DNA from: Rhodospirillaceae bacterium
GTDB taxonomy: Bacteria; Pseudomonadota; Alphaproteobacteria; CADEGL01
DNA length: 11,254 nt
Assembly (NCBI GenBank): GCA_018699755.1
Contig: JABIRQ010000258.1
Span: 1-11,254, forward strand
Direction: 5' to 3'
Shown here: positions 5,540 to 11,254 of the stretch, in pieces
Layout of the letters: every line of letters begins with the position of its first letter
Numbering within the stretch: the stretch's first letter is position 1
Translations under genes and position numbers: made by a program
Notes under the pieces: model-generated
Told to the model about the DNA's origin: nothing
Database searches by the model: none
What the model saw: the letters and a program-made list of their open reading frames with translations, nothing else

Positions 5540-5541
5540 GT

Positions 5542-5555
5542 CCGCCTTCGGGCGG
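5542..5555 (+). other. UUCG-tetraloop hairpin before the metZ ribosome binding site
   Basis: CCGCC (5542-5546) and GGCGG (5551-5555) close a TTCG loop, one of the most stable RNA hairpins. It sits directly before the Shine-Dalgarno GGGAGG (5557-5562). It may keep the ribosome binding site free of other pairings, or add a second layer of control. Confidence 0.5.
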
Positions 5556-5568
5556 CGGGAGGATGACA

Positions 5569-6771
5569 ATGACCGACCGCATCGGCGATACGCCCCCCAC
5601 TTGGCGCGCCCAGACCAATCTCGTGCGCGGCGGCACGCGCCGCAGTGAATTCAACGAGACCTGCGAAGCCCTCTACATGACCTCGGGCTATGTCTACGGC
5701 AGCGCCGAGGAAGCCGAGGCCGCGTTCAAGGGCGACCTCTCTCGCTTCGTCTATTCGCGCTACGCCAACCCGACCGTGGCCATGTTCGAGGAACGCATGT
5801 GCCTGCTGGAAGGGGCCGAGGACGCGCGGGCCGTGGGCAGTGGCATGGCGGCGGTCTTCGCCGCCCTGCTATGCCAGCTTCGCGCGGGCGACCGGGTCGT
5901 CGCCGCGCGCGCCCTGTTCGGCTCGTGCCATTTCATCATCGCGGAACTGCTGCCCCGCTGGGGCATCGAGACCGTCTTCGTCGACGGCGGCGATCTGGAC
6001 CAATGGCGCGACGCGCTCGCCCGGCCGACCCAGGCGGTGTTCTTCGAAAGCCCCGCCAATCCGACGACCGAGGTGATCGACATGGCCGCGATCTGCGCCC
6101 TGGCCCACGAGGCGGGCGCGCGGGTCGTGGTCGACAACGTCTTCGCCACGCCCCTGCTGCAACGGCCCATGGATCACGGCGCCGATGTCGTCGTCTATTC
6201 CGCGACCAAGCATATCGACGGCCAAGGCCGCGCCCTGGGCGGCATCGTCCTGGCGGACAAGGCCTTCATCGACGACCATCTCCAGGCTTTCCTGCGCCAC
6301 ACCGGCCCGTCGCTCAGCCCGTTCAACGCCTGGCTCCTGCTCAAGGGGCTCGAGACCATGGATCTGCGCGTCGCGCGCCATTGCGAGAACGCCCTCGCCG
6401 TCGCCCGCTTCCTGGAATCCCGTCCCGAAGTGAGGCGCGTGCTCTATCCGGGCCTGGCGAGCCACCCTCAACACAATCTGGCGCTCAGCCAGATGACGGC
6501 GGGCGGCAGCGTCCTGGCCCTGGAGATCGCGGGCGGCAAGGCGGGCGCCTTTCGCGCCCTCAACCGCCTGCGCCTGATCGATATTTCGAACAACCTGGGC
6601 GACGCCAAATCCCTGATCACCCATCCAGCCACGACCACCCATCAGCGCCTGCCGGAGGAGGACCGCGCGCGCCTGGGCATCGGCCCGGGCCTGCTGCGCC
6701 TCTCCGTGGGCTTGGAGGATGTCGCCGATATTCGCGAGGATCTCGCCCAGGCGCTCGACACGGCGGCCTGA
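5569..6771 (+). CDS. metZ: O-succinylhomoserine sulfhydrylase MetZ
   Basis: MetZ is a PLP enzyme of the Cys/Met metabolism family. It joins sulfide to O-succinylhomoserine to give homocysteine, the direct precursor of methionine. The 400-residue protein has TNLVRGGTRRSEF near the N-terminus, YSRYANPTVAMFEERM (62-77) with the phosphate-contacting Tyr and Arg, GSGMAA (90-95), Asp189 in VVDNVFATP for the pyridine nitrogen, and the PLP lysine Lys214 in YSATKHIDGQG. Late motifs include SLITHPATTTH and LRLSVGLE. I chose the ATG at 5569 because GGGAGG (5557-5562) lies six bases before it. The ATG at 5563 touches that Shine-Dalgarno directly and would add only two residues. Cystathionine gamma-synthase and O-acetylhomoserine sulfhydrylase are close relatives, but the GQGRALGG context and SAM-II control favour MetZ. 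Regulation is by the SAM-II leader. Confidence 0.92.
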   Translation: MTDRIGDTPPTWRAQTNLVRGGTRRSEFNETCEALYMTSGYVYGSAEEAEAAFKGDLSRFVYSRYANPTVAMFEERMCLLEGAEDARAVGSGMAAVFAALLCQLRAGDRVVAARALFGSCHFIIAELLPRWGIETVFVDGGDLDQWRDALARPTQAVFFESPANPTTEVIDMAAICALAHEAGARVVVDNVFATPLLQRPMDHGADVVVYSATKHIDGQGRALGGIVLADKAFIDDHLQAFLRHTGPSLSPFNAWLLLKGLETMDLRVARHCENALAVARFLESRPEVRRVLYPGLASHPQHNLALSQMTAGGSVLALEIAGGKAGAFRALNRLRLIDISNNLGDAKSLITHPATTTHQRLPEEDRARLGIGPGLLRLSVGLEDVADIREDLAQALDTAA

Positions 6772-6800
6772 GCCGATCCGCCGTCGGTCGGCGGGTGCCC

Positions 6801-6828
6801 TGGACAAAGGGTCGCGCGGGCCTAGAAT
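6801..6828 (+). promoter_or_regulatory. Putative promoter of apaG
   Basis: TGGACA (6801-6806) is followed after 16 bases by TAGAAT (6823-6828). The predicted start is near 6835, about 40 bases before the apaG ATG. It lies in the 103-base gap after metZ and would let apaG (and perhaps folE) be expressed independently of SAM control. Confidence 0.55.
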
Positions 6829-6874
6829 CCCGGGACATCGGCCACCGAGTCGACATCCCCCGCGCGAGGCGCGC

Positions 6875-7267
6875 ATGTACGAAGAAACGACCAACGGCAT
6901 CAAGGTCTCGGTCCACCCCTTCTATCTGGACGATCAGTCCGATCCGGACAGCGGTCACTATGTCTGGGCCTATCAGGTGCGTATCGAGAATCTGGGCGGA
7001 GAGACCGTGCAGCTTCGCAACCGCCATTGGCGCATCGTCGACGCAGCCGGCCGGGTGCAAGAGGTGCGCGGCGCCGGAGTGGTCGGCGAGCAGCCGATTC
7101 TGAACCCTGGCGAATCGTACGAATATACCAGCGGCACGCCCCTCCCGACCCCGTCGGGGATCATGGGCGGCAGCTACGAGATGGAGCGCCAAGGCGGGGA
7201 ACGATTCGATATCGCGATTCCGACCTTCTCCCTCGACAGTCCCGCCGAAACCGTCCGCCTCCATTGA
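6875..7267 (+). CDS. apaG: ApaG family protein
   Basis: ApaG is a small beta-sandwich (fibronectin-type fold) protein whose exact role is unsettled. The name comes from its link to Ap4A and Co2+/Mg2+ resistance phenotypes in enterics. The 130 residues match the usual family length. Landmarks are VSVHPFYLDDQS (11-22), YVWAYQVRIENLG (29-41), QLRNRHWRI (46-54), the VQEVRGAGVVGEQP (61-74) glycine motif, and SYEYTSGTPLPTPSGIMGGSYEM (81-103). The frame is open further upstream, to 6719 inside metZ. The ATG at 6875 is where family similarity begins, with a weak GAGG upstream. It stands between metZ and folE on the same strand. Confidence 0.93.
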   Translation: MYEETTNGIKVSVHPFYLDDQSDPDSGHYVWAYQVRIENLGGETVQLRNRHWRIVDAAGRVQEVRGAGVVGEQPILNPGESYEYTSGTPLPTPSGIMGGSYEMERQGGERFDIAIPTFSLDSPAETVRLH

Positions 7268-7315
7268 TCGATCGCGGCAGGGGCCGAACAATGGGCCGCA
7301 CCGCCGATCAAACCG

Positions 7316-7331
7316 AAGGAATGCCCTCCTG
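7316..7331 (+). promoter_or_regulatory. Ribosome binding site and probable CTG start of folE
   Basis: AAGGA (7316-7320) is followed after eight bases by CTG (7329-7331) in the folE frame. No ATG, GTG or TTG exists in that frame between 7263 and 7449, and 7449 is already inside conserved FolE sequence. The only nearby ATG (7321) abuts the Shine-Dalgarno and, in a different frame, encodes just MPS before TGA. CTG is therefore the best-placed start, unless the sequence carries an indel. Confidence 0.5.
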
Positions 7332-7997
7332 ACCCAATCGAATCGCATCGGCACCCCGGCCAAGGACGGCGTCGCCAAGCTCCAGGCGACCGTCCCCGCG
7401 TCACCGCTTCGCCCGACCAAGGAAGAGGCGGAGGCGGCGGTCCGCACCTTGCTGCTCTGGGCCGGCGACGACCCGGACCGAGAAGGCTTGCTCGACACCC
7501 CGCGCCGGGTGACGGAAGCCTATCGGGAATGGTTCGGCGGCTACGAGCTCGATCCCGTCGCCTTCCTGCAACGGACCTTCTCGGAGACCGAGGGCTATGA
7601 CGAGATGGTCGTCCTGCGCGACATCCGCTTCAGTTCCCATTGCGAGCATCATATGGCGCCGGTCATCGGCAGGGCGCATGTCGCCTATCTGCCCAACCGC
7701 CGGGTGGTCGGCATCAGCAAGCTGGCGCGGGTGATCGATTCCTATGCCCGCCGCCTGCAGATCCAGGAAAAACTGACCGCGCAGATCGCCAACACCATGC
7801 AGGAAGTGCTGGAGCCCCAGGGCGTGGCCGTGGTGGTCGAAGCCGTCCATCACTGCATGACGACCCGAGGGGTCAACAAGCCCGGCGTTTCGATGGTGAC
7901 CAGCCGCATGCTCGGCCAGTTCCGCGACGACGGATCGACCCGGCGCGAATTCCTTGCCATGATCGGCAATCCCGCGTCCGGTCACGCTTTGGGCTGA
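7329..7997 (+). CDS. folE: GTP cyclohydrolase I FolE
   Basis: FolE turns GTP into 7,8-dihydroneopterin triphosphate and formate, the first step of tetrahydrofolate synthesis and a source for queuosine-type deazapurines. The zinc site is complete: Cys105 and His108 in FSSHCEHHMAP (101-111) and Cys176 in VHHCMTTRG, with catalytic His107 and His174 beside them. Other family landmarks are LLDTPRRVTEAY (54-65), LPNRRVVGISKLARV (121-135), SYARRLQIQE (138-147) and SMVTSRMLGQF (188-198). The 222-residue length is normal if translation starts at CTG 7329. A start at TTG 7449 would give 182 residues and cut into the conserved LLLWAGDDPDREGLLDTP helix and loop. See the start-site entry; the 5' boundary is the uncertain part. 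Encoded 61 bases after apaG on the same strand. No recognisable THF-II (folE-type) riboswitch was seen in that gap. Confidence 0.9.
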   Translation: MTQSNRIGTPAKDGVAKLQATVPASPLRPTKEEAEAAVRTLLLWAGDDPDREGLLDTPRRVTEAYREWFGGYELDPVAFLQRTFSETEGYDEMVVLRDIRFSSHCEHHMAPVIGRAHVAYLPNRRVVGISKLARVIDSYARRLQIQEKLTAQIANTMQEVLEPQGVAVVVEAVHHCMTTRGVNKPGVSMVTSRMLGQFRDDGSTRREFLAMIGNPASGHALG

Positions 7998-8005
7998 CGC
8001 CCGGG

Positions 8006-8044
8006 CGCGTCGAGGAGCGGAAGAGCCGCGCGCGGGTCGACGCG
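8006..8044. repeat. Inverted repeat between folE and trkH
   Basis: Perfect 8-bp arms CGCGTCGA (8006-8013) and TCGACGCG (8037-8044) enclose 23 bases that include a smaller GCGG/CCGC hairpin (8016-8028). It starts nine bases after the folE stop. Lacking a T-tract, it is not a clear intrinsic terminator. It could block 3' exonucleases on folE mRNA or be a protein site. The rest of the 108-base gap shows nothing definite. Confidence 0.45.
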
Positions 8045-8105
8045 GCGGGGCGGGGAGCTTCCATAGTCGTGACAACCGGCGTCAATACGGGAAGACATCC
8101 GGCCG

Positions 8106-9554
8106 ATGCGTGATCTGCGGCCCGTTCTGCGCATCGTCGGCGTGCTGCTGACCACCCTCGCCTTGGCCATGGTGATTCCGGCGATCGCGGACGCCACCGT
8201 CGGCAACCCCGATTGGGAGGTGTTCAGCGTCGCCGCCGCCTTCACCCTGTTCGTGGGCGGCGCGCTGACCCTGTCGAATCGAAGCGAGAGCAACCGCCTC
8301 TCCATCCGCCAGGCCTTCGTCCTGACCACGGTGAGCTGGCTGGTGATCGCGCTCTTCGCGGCCCTGCCCTTCGCCTTCTCCGATCTCGACCTCAGCTACA
8401 CGGACGCCTTTTTCGAGGCCATGTCGGGCATCACCACGACCGGTTCGACCGTGATCACCGGACTCGATTTCGCGCCGCCGGGAATCCTGTTGTGGCGCGC
8501 CCTGCTGCAATGGATGGGCGGCGTCGGCATCATCGTCGTCGCCATCGCGGTGCTGCCCATCCTGCGCATCGGCGGCATGCAGATCTTCCGCATGGAATCC
8601 TCGGACACCAGCGAGAAGGTCCTGCCGCGCGTGACCCAGATCGCGACGGGCATCGCCATCATCTATCTCCTGCTGACCCTGCTCTGCGCCGCCCTGTACT
8701 GGGCCGCCGGCATGACCGCCTTCGAGGCCCTGTGCCATGCCATGACGACGATCGCGACGGGCGGCTTCTCGACCTCGGATTCCTCGATCGCCGCCTTCGA
8801 CAACCCGACCGTCGACTGGATATCCGTGGTTTTCATGATTCTCGGCGGCATGCCCTTCGTACTTTTCCTGCAACTCGTGCGCGGCAAGCCCGGGCTGCTG
8901 TTTCGGGACGACCAGGTCCGCTGGTTCCTCGCCGTCGTGGCCGCTGCGATTCTGATGGTGGCCGGCTGGCTCTGGCTGGAGAACGGCGCCGAGCCGGGCA
9001 GCGCCCTGCGCTACGCCGCCTTCAATGTCGTCTCGATCATCACCGGCACGGGCTACGCGACCGACGATTTCGCGAGCTGGGGCGGCTTCGCCGTCGCCAC
9101 CTTCTTCCTTCTGATGTTCATCGGCGGTTGCGCCGGGTCGACCTCCTGCGGGATCAAGATCTTTCGCTTTCAGGTCCTCTATGCGACCGCCAAGATTCAG
9201 ATGCTGCGCCTGCTGCAGCCTCACGGCGTCTTCATCCCCTACTACAACCGCCAGCCGATCCCGGACACGGTCGCCGCCTCGGTCATGGGATTCTTCTTCC
9301 TGTTCGTCATCTGCTTCGCCATGCTCGCCATGGCGCTCGGCCTCATGGGGCTCGACTTCCTGACCTCTGTGTCGGGGGCCGCGACGGCGATCGCCAATGT
9401 CGGGCCAGGACTGGGCGACGTGATCGGACCCGTGGGGACCTTCGCGCCCCTGCCCGACGCGGCGAAGTGGCTGCTTTCGGCCGGCATGCTGCTCGGCCGG
9501 CTCGAATTGTTCACGGTGTTGATCCTGTTCGTCCCCGCCTTCTGGCGCGACTAG
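8106..9554 (+). CDS. trkH: Potassium uptake protein TrkH
   Basis: TrkH is the membrane subunit of the Trk potassium uptake system and works with the cytoplasmic NAD-binding gate TrkA, which is not in this window. The 482-residue protein matches the family length. It carries the four pseudo-repeated selectivity filter loops: GITTTGST (108-115), TTIATGGFS (214-222), SIITGTGYAT (310-319) and AIANVGPG (428-435). It also has the intramembrane gating region near GGCAGSTSCGIKIFR (340-354) and the C-terminal GRLELFT (464-470). At least ten hydrophobic membrane or re-entrant segments are visible. The ATG at 8106 is used, with GGGAAG about 11 bases upstream. TrkG/KtrB are relatives, but length and motif set favour TrkH. 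The gap to argE is only 44 bases, so the two may be co-transcribed. Confidence 0.95.
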   Translation: MRDLRPVLRIVGVLLTTLALAMVIPAIADATVGNPDWEVFSVAAAFTLFVGGALTLSNRSESNRLSIRQAFVLTTVSWLVIALFAALPFAFSDLDLSYTDAFFEAMSGITTTGSTVITGLDFAPPGILLWRALLQWMGGVGIIVVAIAVLPILRIGGMQIFRMESSDTSEKVLPRVTQIATGIAIIYLLLTLLCAALYWAAGMTAFEALCHAMTTIATGGFSTSDSSIAAFDNPTVDWISVVFMILGGMPFVLFLQLVRGKPGLLFRDDQVRWFLAVVAAAILMVAGWLWLENGAEPGSALRYAAFNVVSIITGTGYATDDFASWGGFAVATFFLLMFIGGCAGSTSCGIKIFRFQVLYATAKIQMLRLLQPHGVFIPYYNRQPIPDTVAASVMGFFFLFVICFAMLAMALGLMGLDFLTSVSGAATAIANVGPGLGDVIGPVGTFAPLPDAAKWLLSAGMLLGRLELFTVLILFVPAFWRD

Positions 9555-9598
9555 GCGCGCAGCGGAATTCCAGAAGAGATCGCAAGACGGAGAGAACG

Positions 9599-11176
9599 AT
9601 GACCGGCCGCGAAATGACCACGAGAGAGATGATCGACACCCTGATCGGGTTCGATACCGTCTCGGCCAAGTCCAACATGGCGCTGATAGAATGGGTCGCC
9701 GACTATCTCGACGGCCATGGCGTGGCCTCGCACCTCATCCATTCGGACGACAAGCAGAAAGCCAATCTATTCGCCACCATCGGCCCGGAGGAGGACGGCG
9801 GCGTGGCCCTCTCCGGCCATACAGACGTGGTGCCTGTGGCTGGCCAGCCTTGGGACAACGACCCCTTCACCGTGGTCGAGAAGGACGGCAAGCTTTTCGG
9901 CCGCGGCACCTGCGACATGAAAAGCTTTCTGGCCATCGCCCTGGCGAAGGTCCCGCAGATGAAAGCCGCGGCCCTCAAGAAACCCCTGCATCTCGCCCTG
10001 TCCTACGACGAGGAGATCGGCTGCCTGGGCGCGCCGCGCATGATCGAGGCGATCAACCGCAACCTGCCCAAGCCGGCCATCGTGATCGTCGGCGAACCGA
10101 CCGAGATGAAGGTCGCCAATGCCCATAAGGGGCCCTACGCCTATCAGACCGTGGTCACCGGGCTGGAGGCCCATTCCAGCCAGCCCCATATCGCGGTCAA
10201 CGCGATCCACTACGCGGCGCGGGTGGTGAGCTTCCTGGAAGACTTGGCCGACGAGCTGGCCGCGCGCGGCGATCCCGGCTCGGCCGAGTTCGAACCGCCC
10301 TATACGACGATCAGCGTGACCACCGTCGACGGCGGCACCGCCAACAACATCGTGCCGCGCCAATGCGTCCTCGGCATCAACGTGCGCCAGCTTCCCAGCA
10401 CCGATCCCGACGAGATTCCGAACCGGCTGGCCGAATACACCCGCACGGTGCTGGAGCCCAGGATGAAGGCGATCGACGAATCGACGGGGATCGAGACTCA
10501 GCGCCTCTATTTCGTGCCGCCCCTGCGCAAGGAGGACGATTCGCCCGCCGAGGCCCTGGCCAAGTATCTGGCCGAGACCAACGAGACCACGGTCATCGCC
10601 TTCGGCACGGAAGGCGGCCAGTTCCAGGACGGCGGCATGTCCACCGTGATCTGCGGCCCGGGCAGCATCCTCCAGGCCCACAAGCCCAACGAGTTCATCG
10701 CCTTCGCCGAGATGGAGTCCGCTGCCATCGACGCGACGCCCGGGGGTACGCCTCTGATCAGCTATTGGAAGCTGCCGCCGGGGGAGGCGCTCATCGTTCG
10801 GGTGCGGCCGCCGGATTGCGACTACTGGAATTGTGAGTTCGGCAGCTACTGGTGGGAAACCATGGATTATCGCTGGCGCCTTTCCAGCACGAATATCCAC
10901 CAGGCAGCCCTCGAGCCCGACGGCATGCTGACCGTCGTAGTCAGCCACGACGATCCCGGGGTAGCGAATTGGCTCGACCCCAGCGGACACGAGGACGGTT
11001 ACCTGACTTTTCGCTGGATGGCAGCCCAGGAAAACCCCCGCCCGGTGTGTAGCCAGGTGCCCCGGCGCGATCTCTTCGATCATCTTCCGGCCGAGGTGCC
11101 CCGACTCAATGCGGACCAGCGCGCCGAACAGATTGCTGCTCGGCGAGCCGGGGTGCGCAAGCGCTTCAAAGGGTAA
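9599..11176 (+). CDS. argE: Acetylornithine deacetylase ArgE fused in frame to a DUF1214-like C-terminal tail
   Basis: Residues 1 to about 375 are a zinc-dependent M20 peptidase-family acetylornithine deacetylase, which releases ornithine for arginine synthesis. The metal site is intact: His74 in LSGHTDVVP, Asp106 in GRGTCDMKSF, Glu138 (catalytic) and Glu139 in YDEEIGC, Glu166 in GEPTE, and His361 in QAHKPNEF. GGTANNIVP (245-253) and FGTEGGQFQDGG (335-346) also fit ArgE. The usual ending, one more helix of roughly 15-20 residues after the HKPNEFI segment, is missing. Instead the frame runs on to residue 525, about 140 residues longer than a normal ArgE (about 385). The tail resembles the end of DUF1214-type proteins and has more mixed third-base use. 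The ATG at 9599 has GGAG six bases upstream. This may be a real fusion, a deletion scar or an assembly join. The ArgE identity is firm; activity of the chimera is uncertain. Confidence 0.85.
   Translation: MTGREMTTREMIDTLIGFDTVSAKSNMALIEWVADYLDGHGVASHLIHSDDKQKANLFATIGPEEDGGVALSGHTDVVPVAGQPWDNDPFTVVEKDGKLFGRGTCDMKSFLAIALAKVPQMKAAALKKPLHLALSYDEEIGCLGAPRMIEAINRNLPKPAIVIVGEPTEMKVANAHKGPYAYQTVVTGLEAHSSQPHIAVNAIHYAARVVSFLEDLADELAARGDPGSAEFEPPYTTISVTTVDGGTANNIVPRQCVLGINVRQLPSTDPDEIPNRLAEYTRTVLEPRMKAIDESTGIETQRLYFVPPLRKEDDSPAEALAKYLAETNETTVIAFGTEGGQFQDGGMSTVICGPGSILQAHKPNEFIAFAEMESAAIDATPGGTPLISYWKLPPGEALIVRVRPPDCDYWNCEFGSYWWETMDYRWRLSSTNIHQAALEPDGMLTVVVSHDDPGVANWLDPSGHEDGYLTFRWMAAQENPRPVCSQVPRRDLFDHLPAEVPRLNADQRAEQIAARRAGVRKRFKG
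10736..11176 (+). pseudogene. DUF1214-like C-terminal remnant (tail of the argE chimera)
   Basis: Residues 380-525 of the argE reading frame do not belong to the M20 fold. They read like the end of a DUF1214-type protein. GGTPLISYWKLPPGEALIV leads into PPDCDYWN (404-411), SYWWETMDYR (416-425), a VVVSHDDPGVANWLD segment (446-460), GHEDGYLTFRWM (463-474) and a basic, arginine-rich end. Tryptophan is frequent. Codons such as GTA, GGT, GGA, ACT, CTT and TGT appear here and are rare in the ArgE part. There is no start or Shine-Dalgarno for independent translation at its beginning, so it looks like the 3' end of a gene whose front part is missing. The DUF1214 assignment is by remembered pattern. 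Confidence 0.55.
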
Positions 11177-11191
11177 GGCGCTGGGGGAGAA

Positions 11192-11254
11192 CTAGAGCAG
11201 GGCTTCGCTGAATCGTTTCAAATCGGCCCACGCGCGCTCCACCGGGATGCCGCC
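11192..11254 (-). CDS. C-terminal end of an unidentified protein (continues past window)
   Basis: On the minus strand an open frame enters from the right edge and ends in TAG at 11194-11192, giving 20 residues that finish WADLKRFSEALL. The helical, neatly coding-like sequence and the 15-base gap to the convergent stop at 11176 fit a real gene end. It is far too short to name a family. Confidence 0.45.
   Translation of the reverse strand, partial: GGIPVERAWADLKRFSEALL

Noticed and set aside
7268..7328. Possible THF-II (folE-type) riboswitch before folE, as known in some alphaproteobacteria.
   Set aside because: The gap is only 61 bases, and I could not find the expected paired elements around the ribosome binding site.
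8213..9598. The argE frame stays open upstream through the whole trkH gene, suggesting a 987-residue protein.
   Set aside because: The upstream part is an Arg/Pro/His-rich shadow of trkH with no family features. argE has its own ATG at 9599 with a good Shine-Dalgarno.

Overview
The window is about 11.3 kb of GC-rich, gene-dense bacterial chromosome. It looks alphaproteobacterial, probably Rhodospirillales-like. The reasons are the strong G/C preference at third codon positions, a SAM-II (SAM-alpha) type riboswitch in front of a methionine gene, a Zur box with ATGTTAT/ATAACAT arms, and the character of the Zur, ApaG and FolE proteins. No phage genes, IS elements, integrases or CRISPR arrays were seen.

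Layout, left to right. (1) Positions 1-396: the C-terminal part of an aldo/keto reductase. (2) Positions 472-1109, minus strand: a small DUF3830-like gene lies just downstream of a complete CCA-encoding tRNA-Gly(CCC), which has its own near-consensus promoter. (3) Positions 1125-4268: a complete zinc-uptake locus. znuA (periplasmic binding protein) is divergent from a tightly overlapping zur-znuC-znuB operon, and a palindromic Zur operator lies in the gap between them. (4) Positions 4420-5382: an orphan radical SAM enzyme with a C-terminal SPASM-like set of cysteines. (5) Positions 5395-6771: metZ, preceded by a compact control region. It has a sigma70 promoter, a SAM-II riboswitch with a fully complementary pseudoknot, a candidate antiterminator, an intrinsic terminator and a UUCG hairpin just before the ribosome binding site. 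(6) Positions 6875-9554: apaG, folE (GTP cyclohydrolase I, with no ordinary start codon) and trkH. (7) Positions 9599-11176: an acetylornithine deacetylase (argE) that loses its normal C-terminal end and runs in frame into about 146 residues resembling the end of a DUF1214-type protein. (8) The last 63 bases hold the C-terminal end of an unidentified convergent gene.

ZnuA delivers Zn2+ to the ZnuB permease, ZnuC powers import, and Zur-Zn should repress both transcription units from one shared operator. MetZ makes homocysteine and should be shut down by SAM through the riboswitch. The other genes are housekeeping neighbours with no evident common pathway.

The observations most worth following are the argE::DUF1214-like chimera, the apparent transcription-terminating design of the metZ SAM-II riboswitch, and the non-canonical folE start. 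I did not find a clearly new defence or mobile system here.
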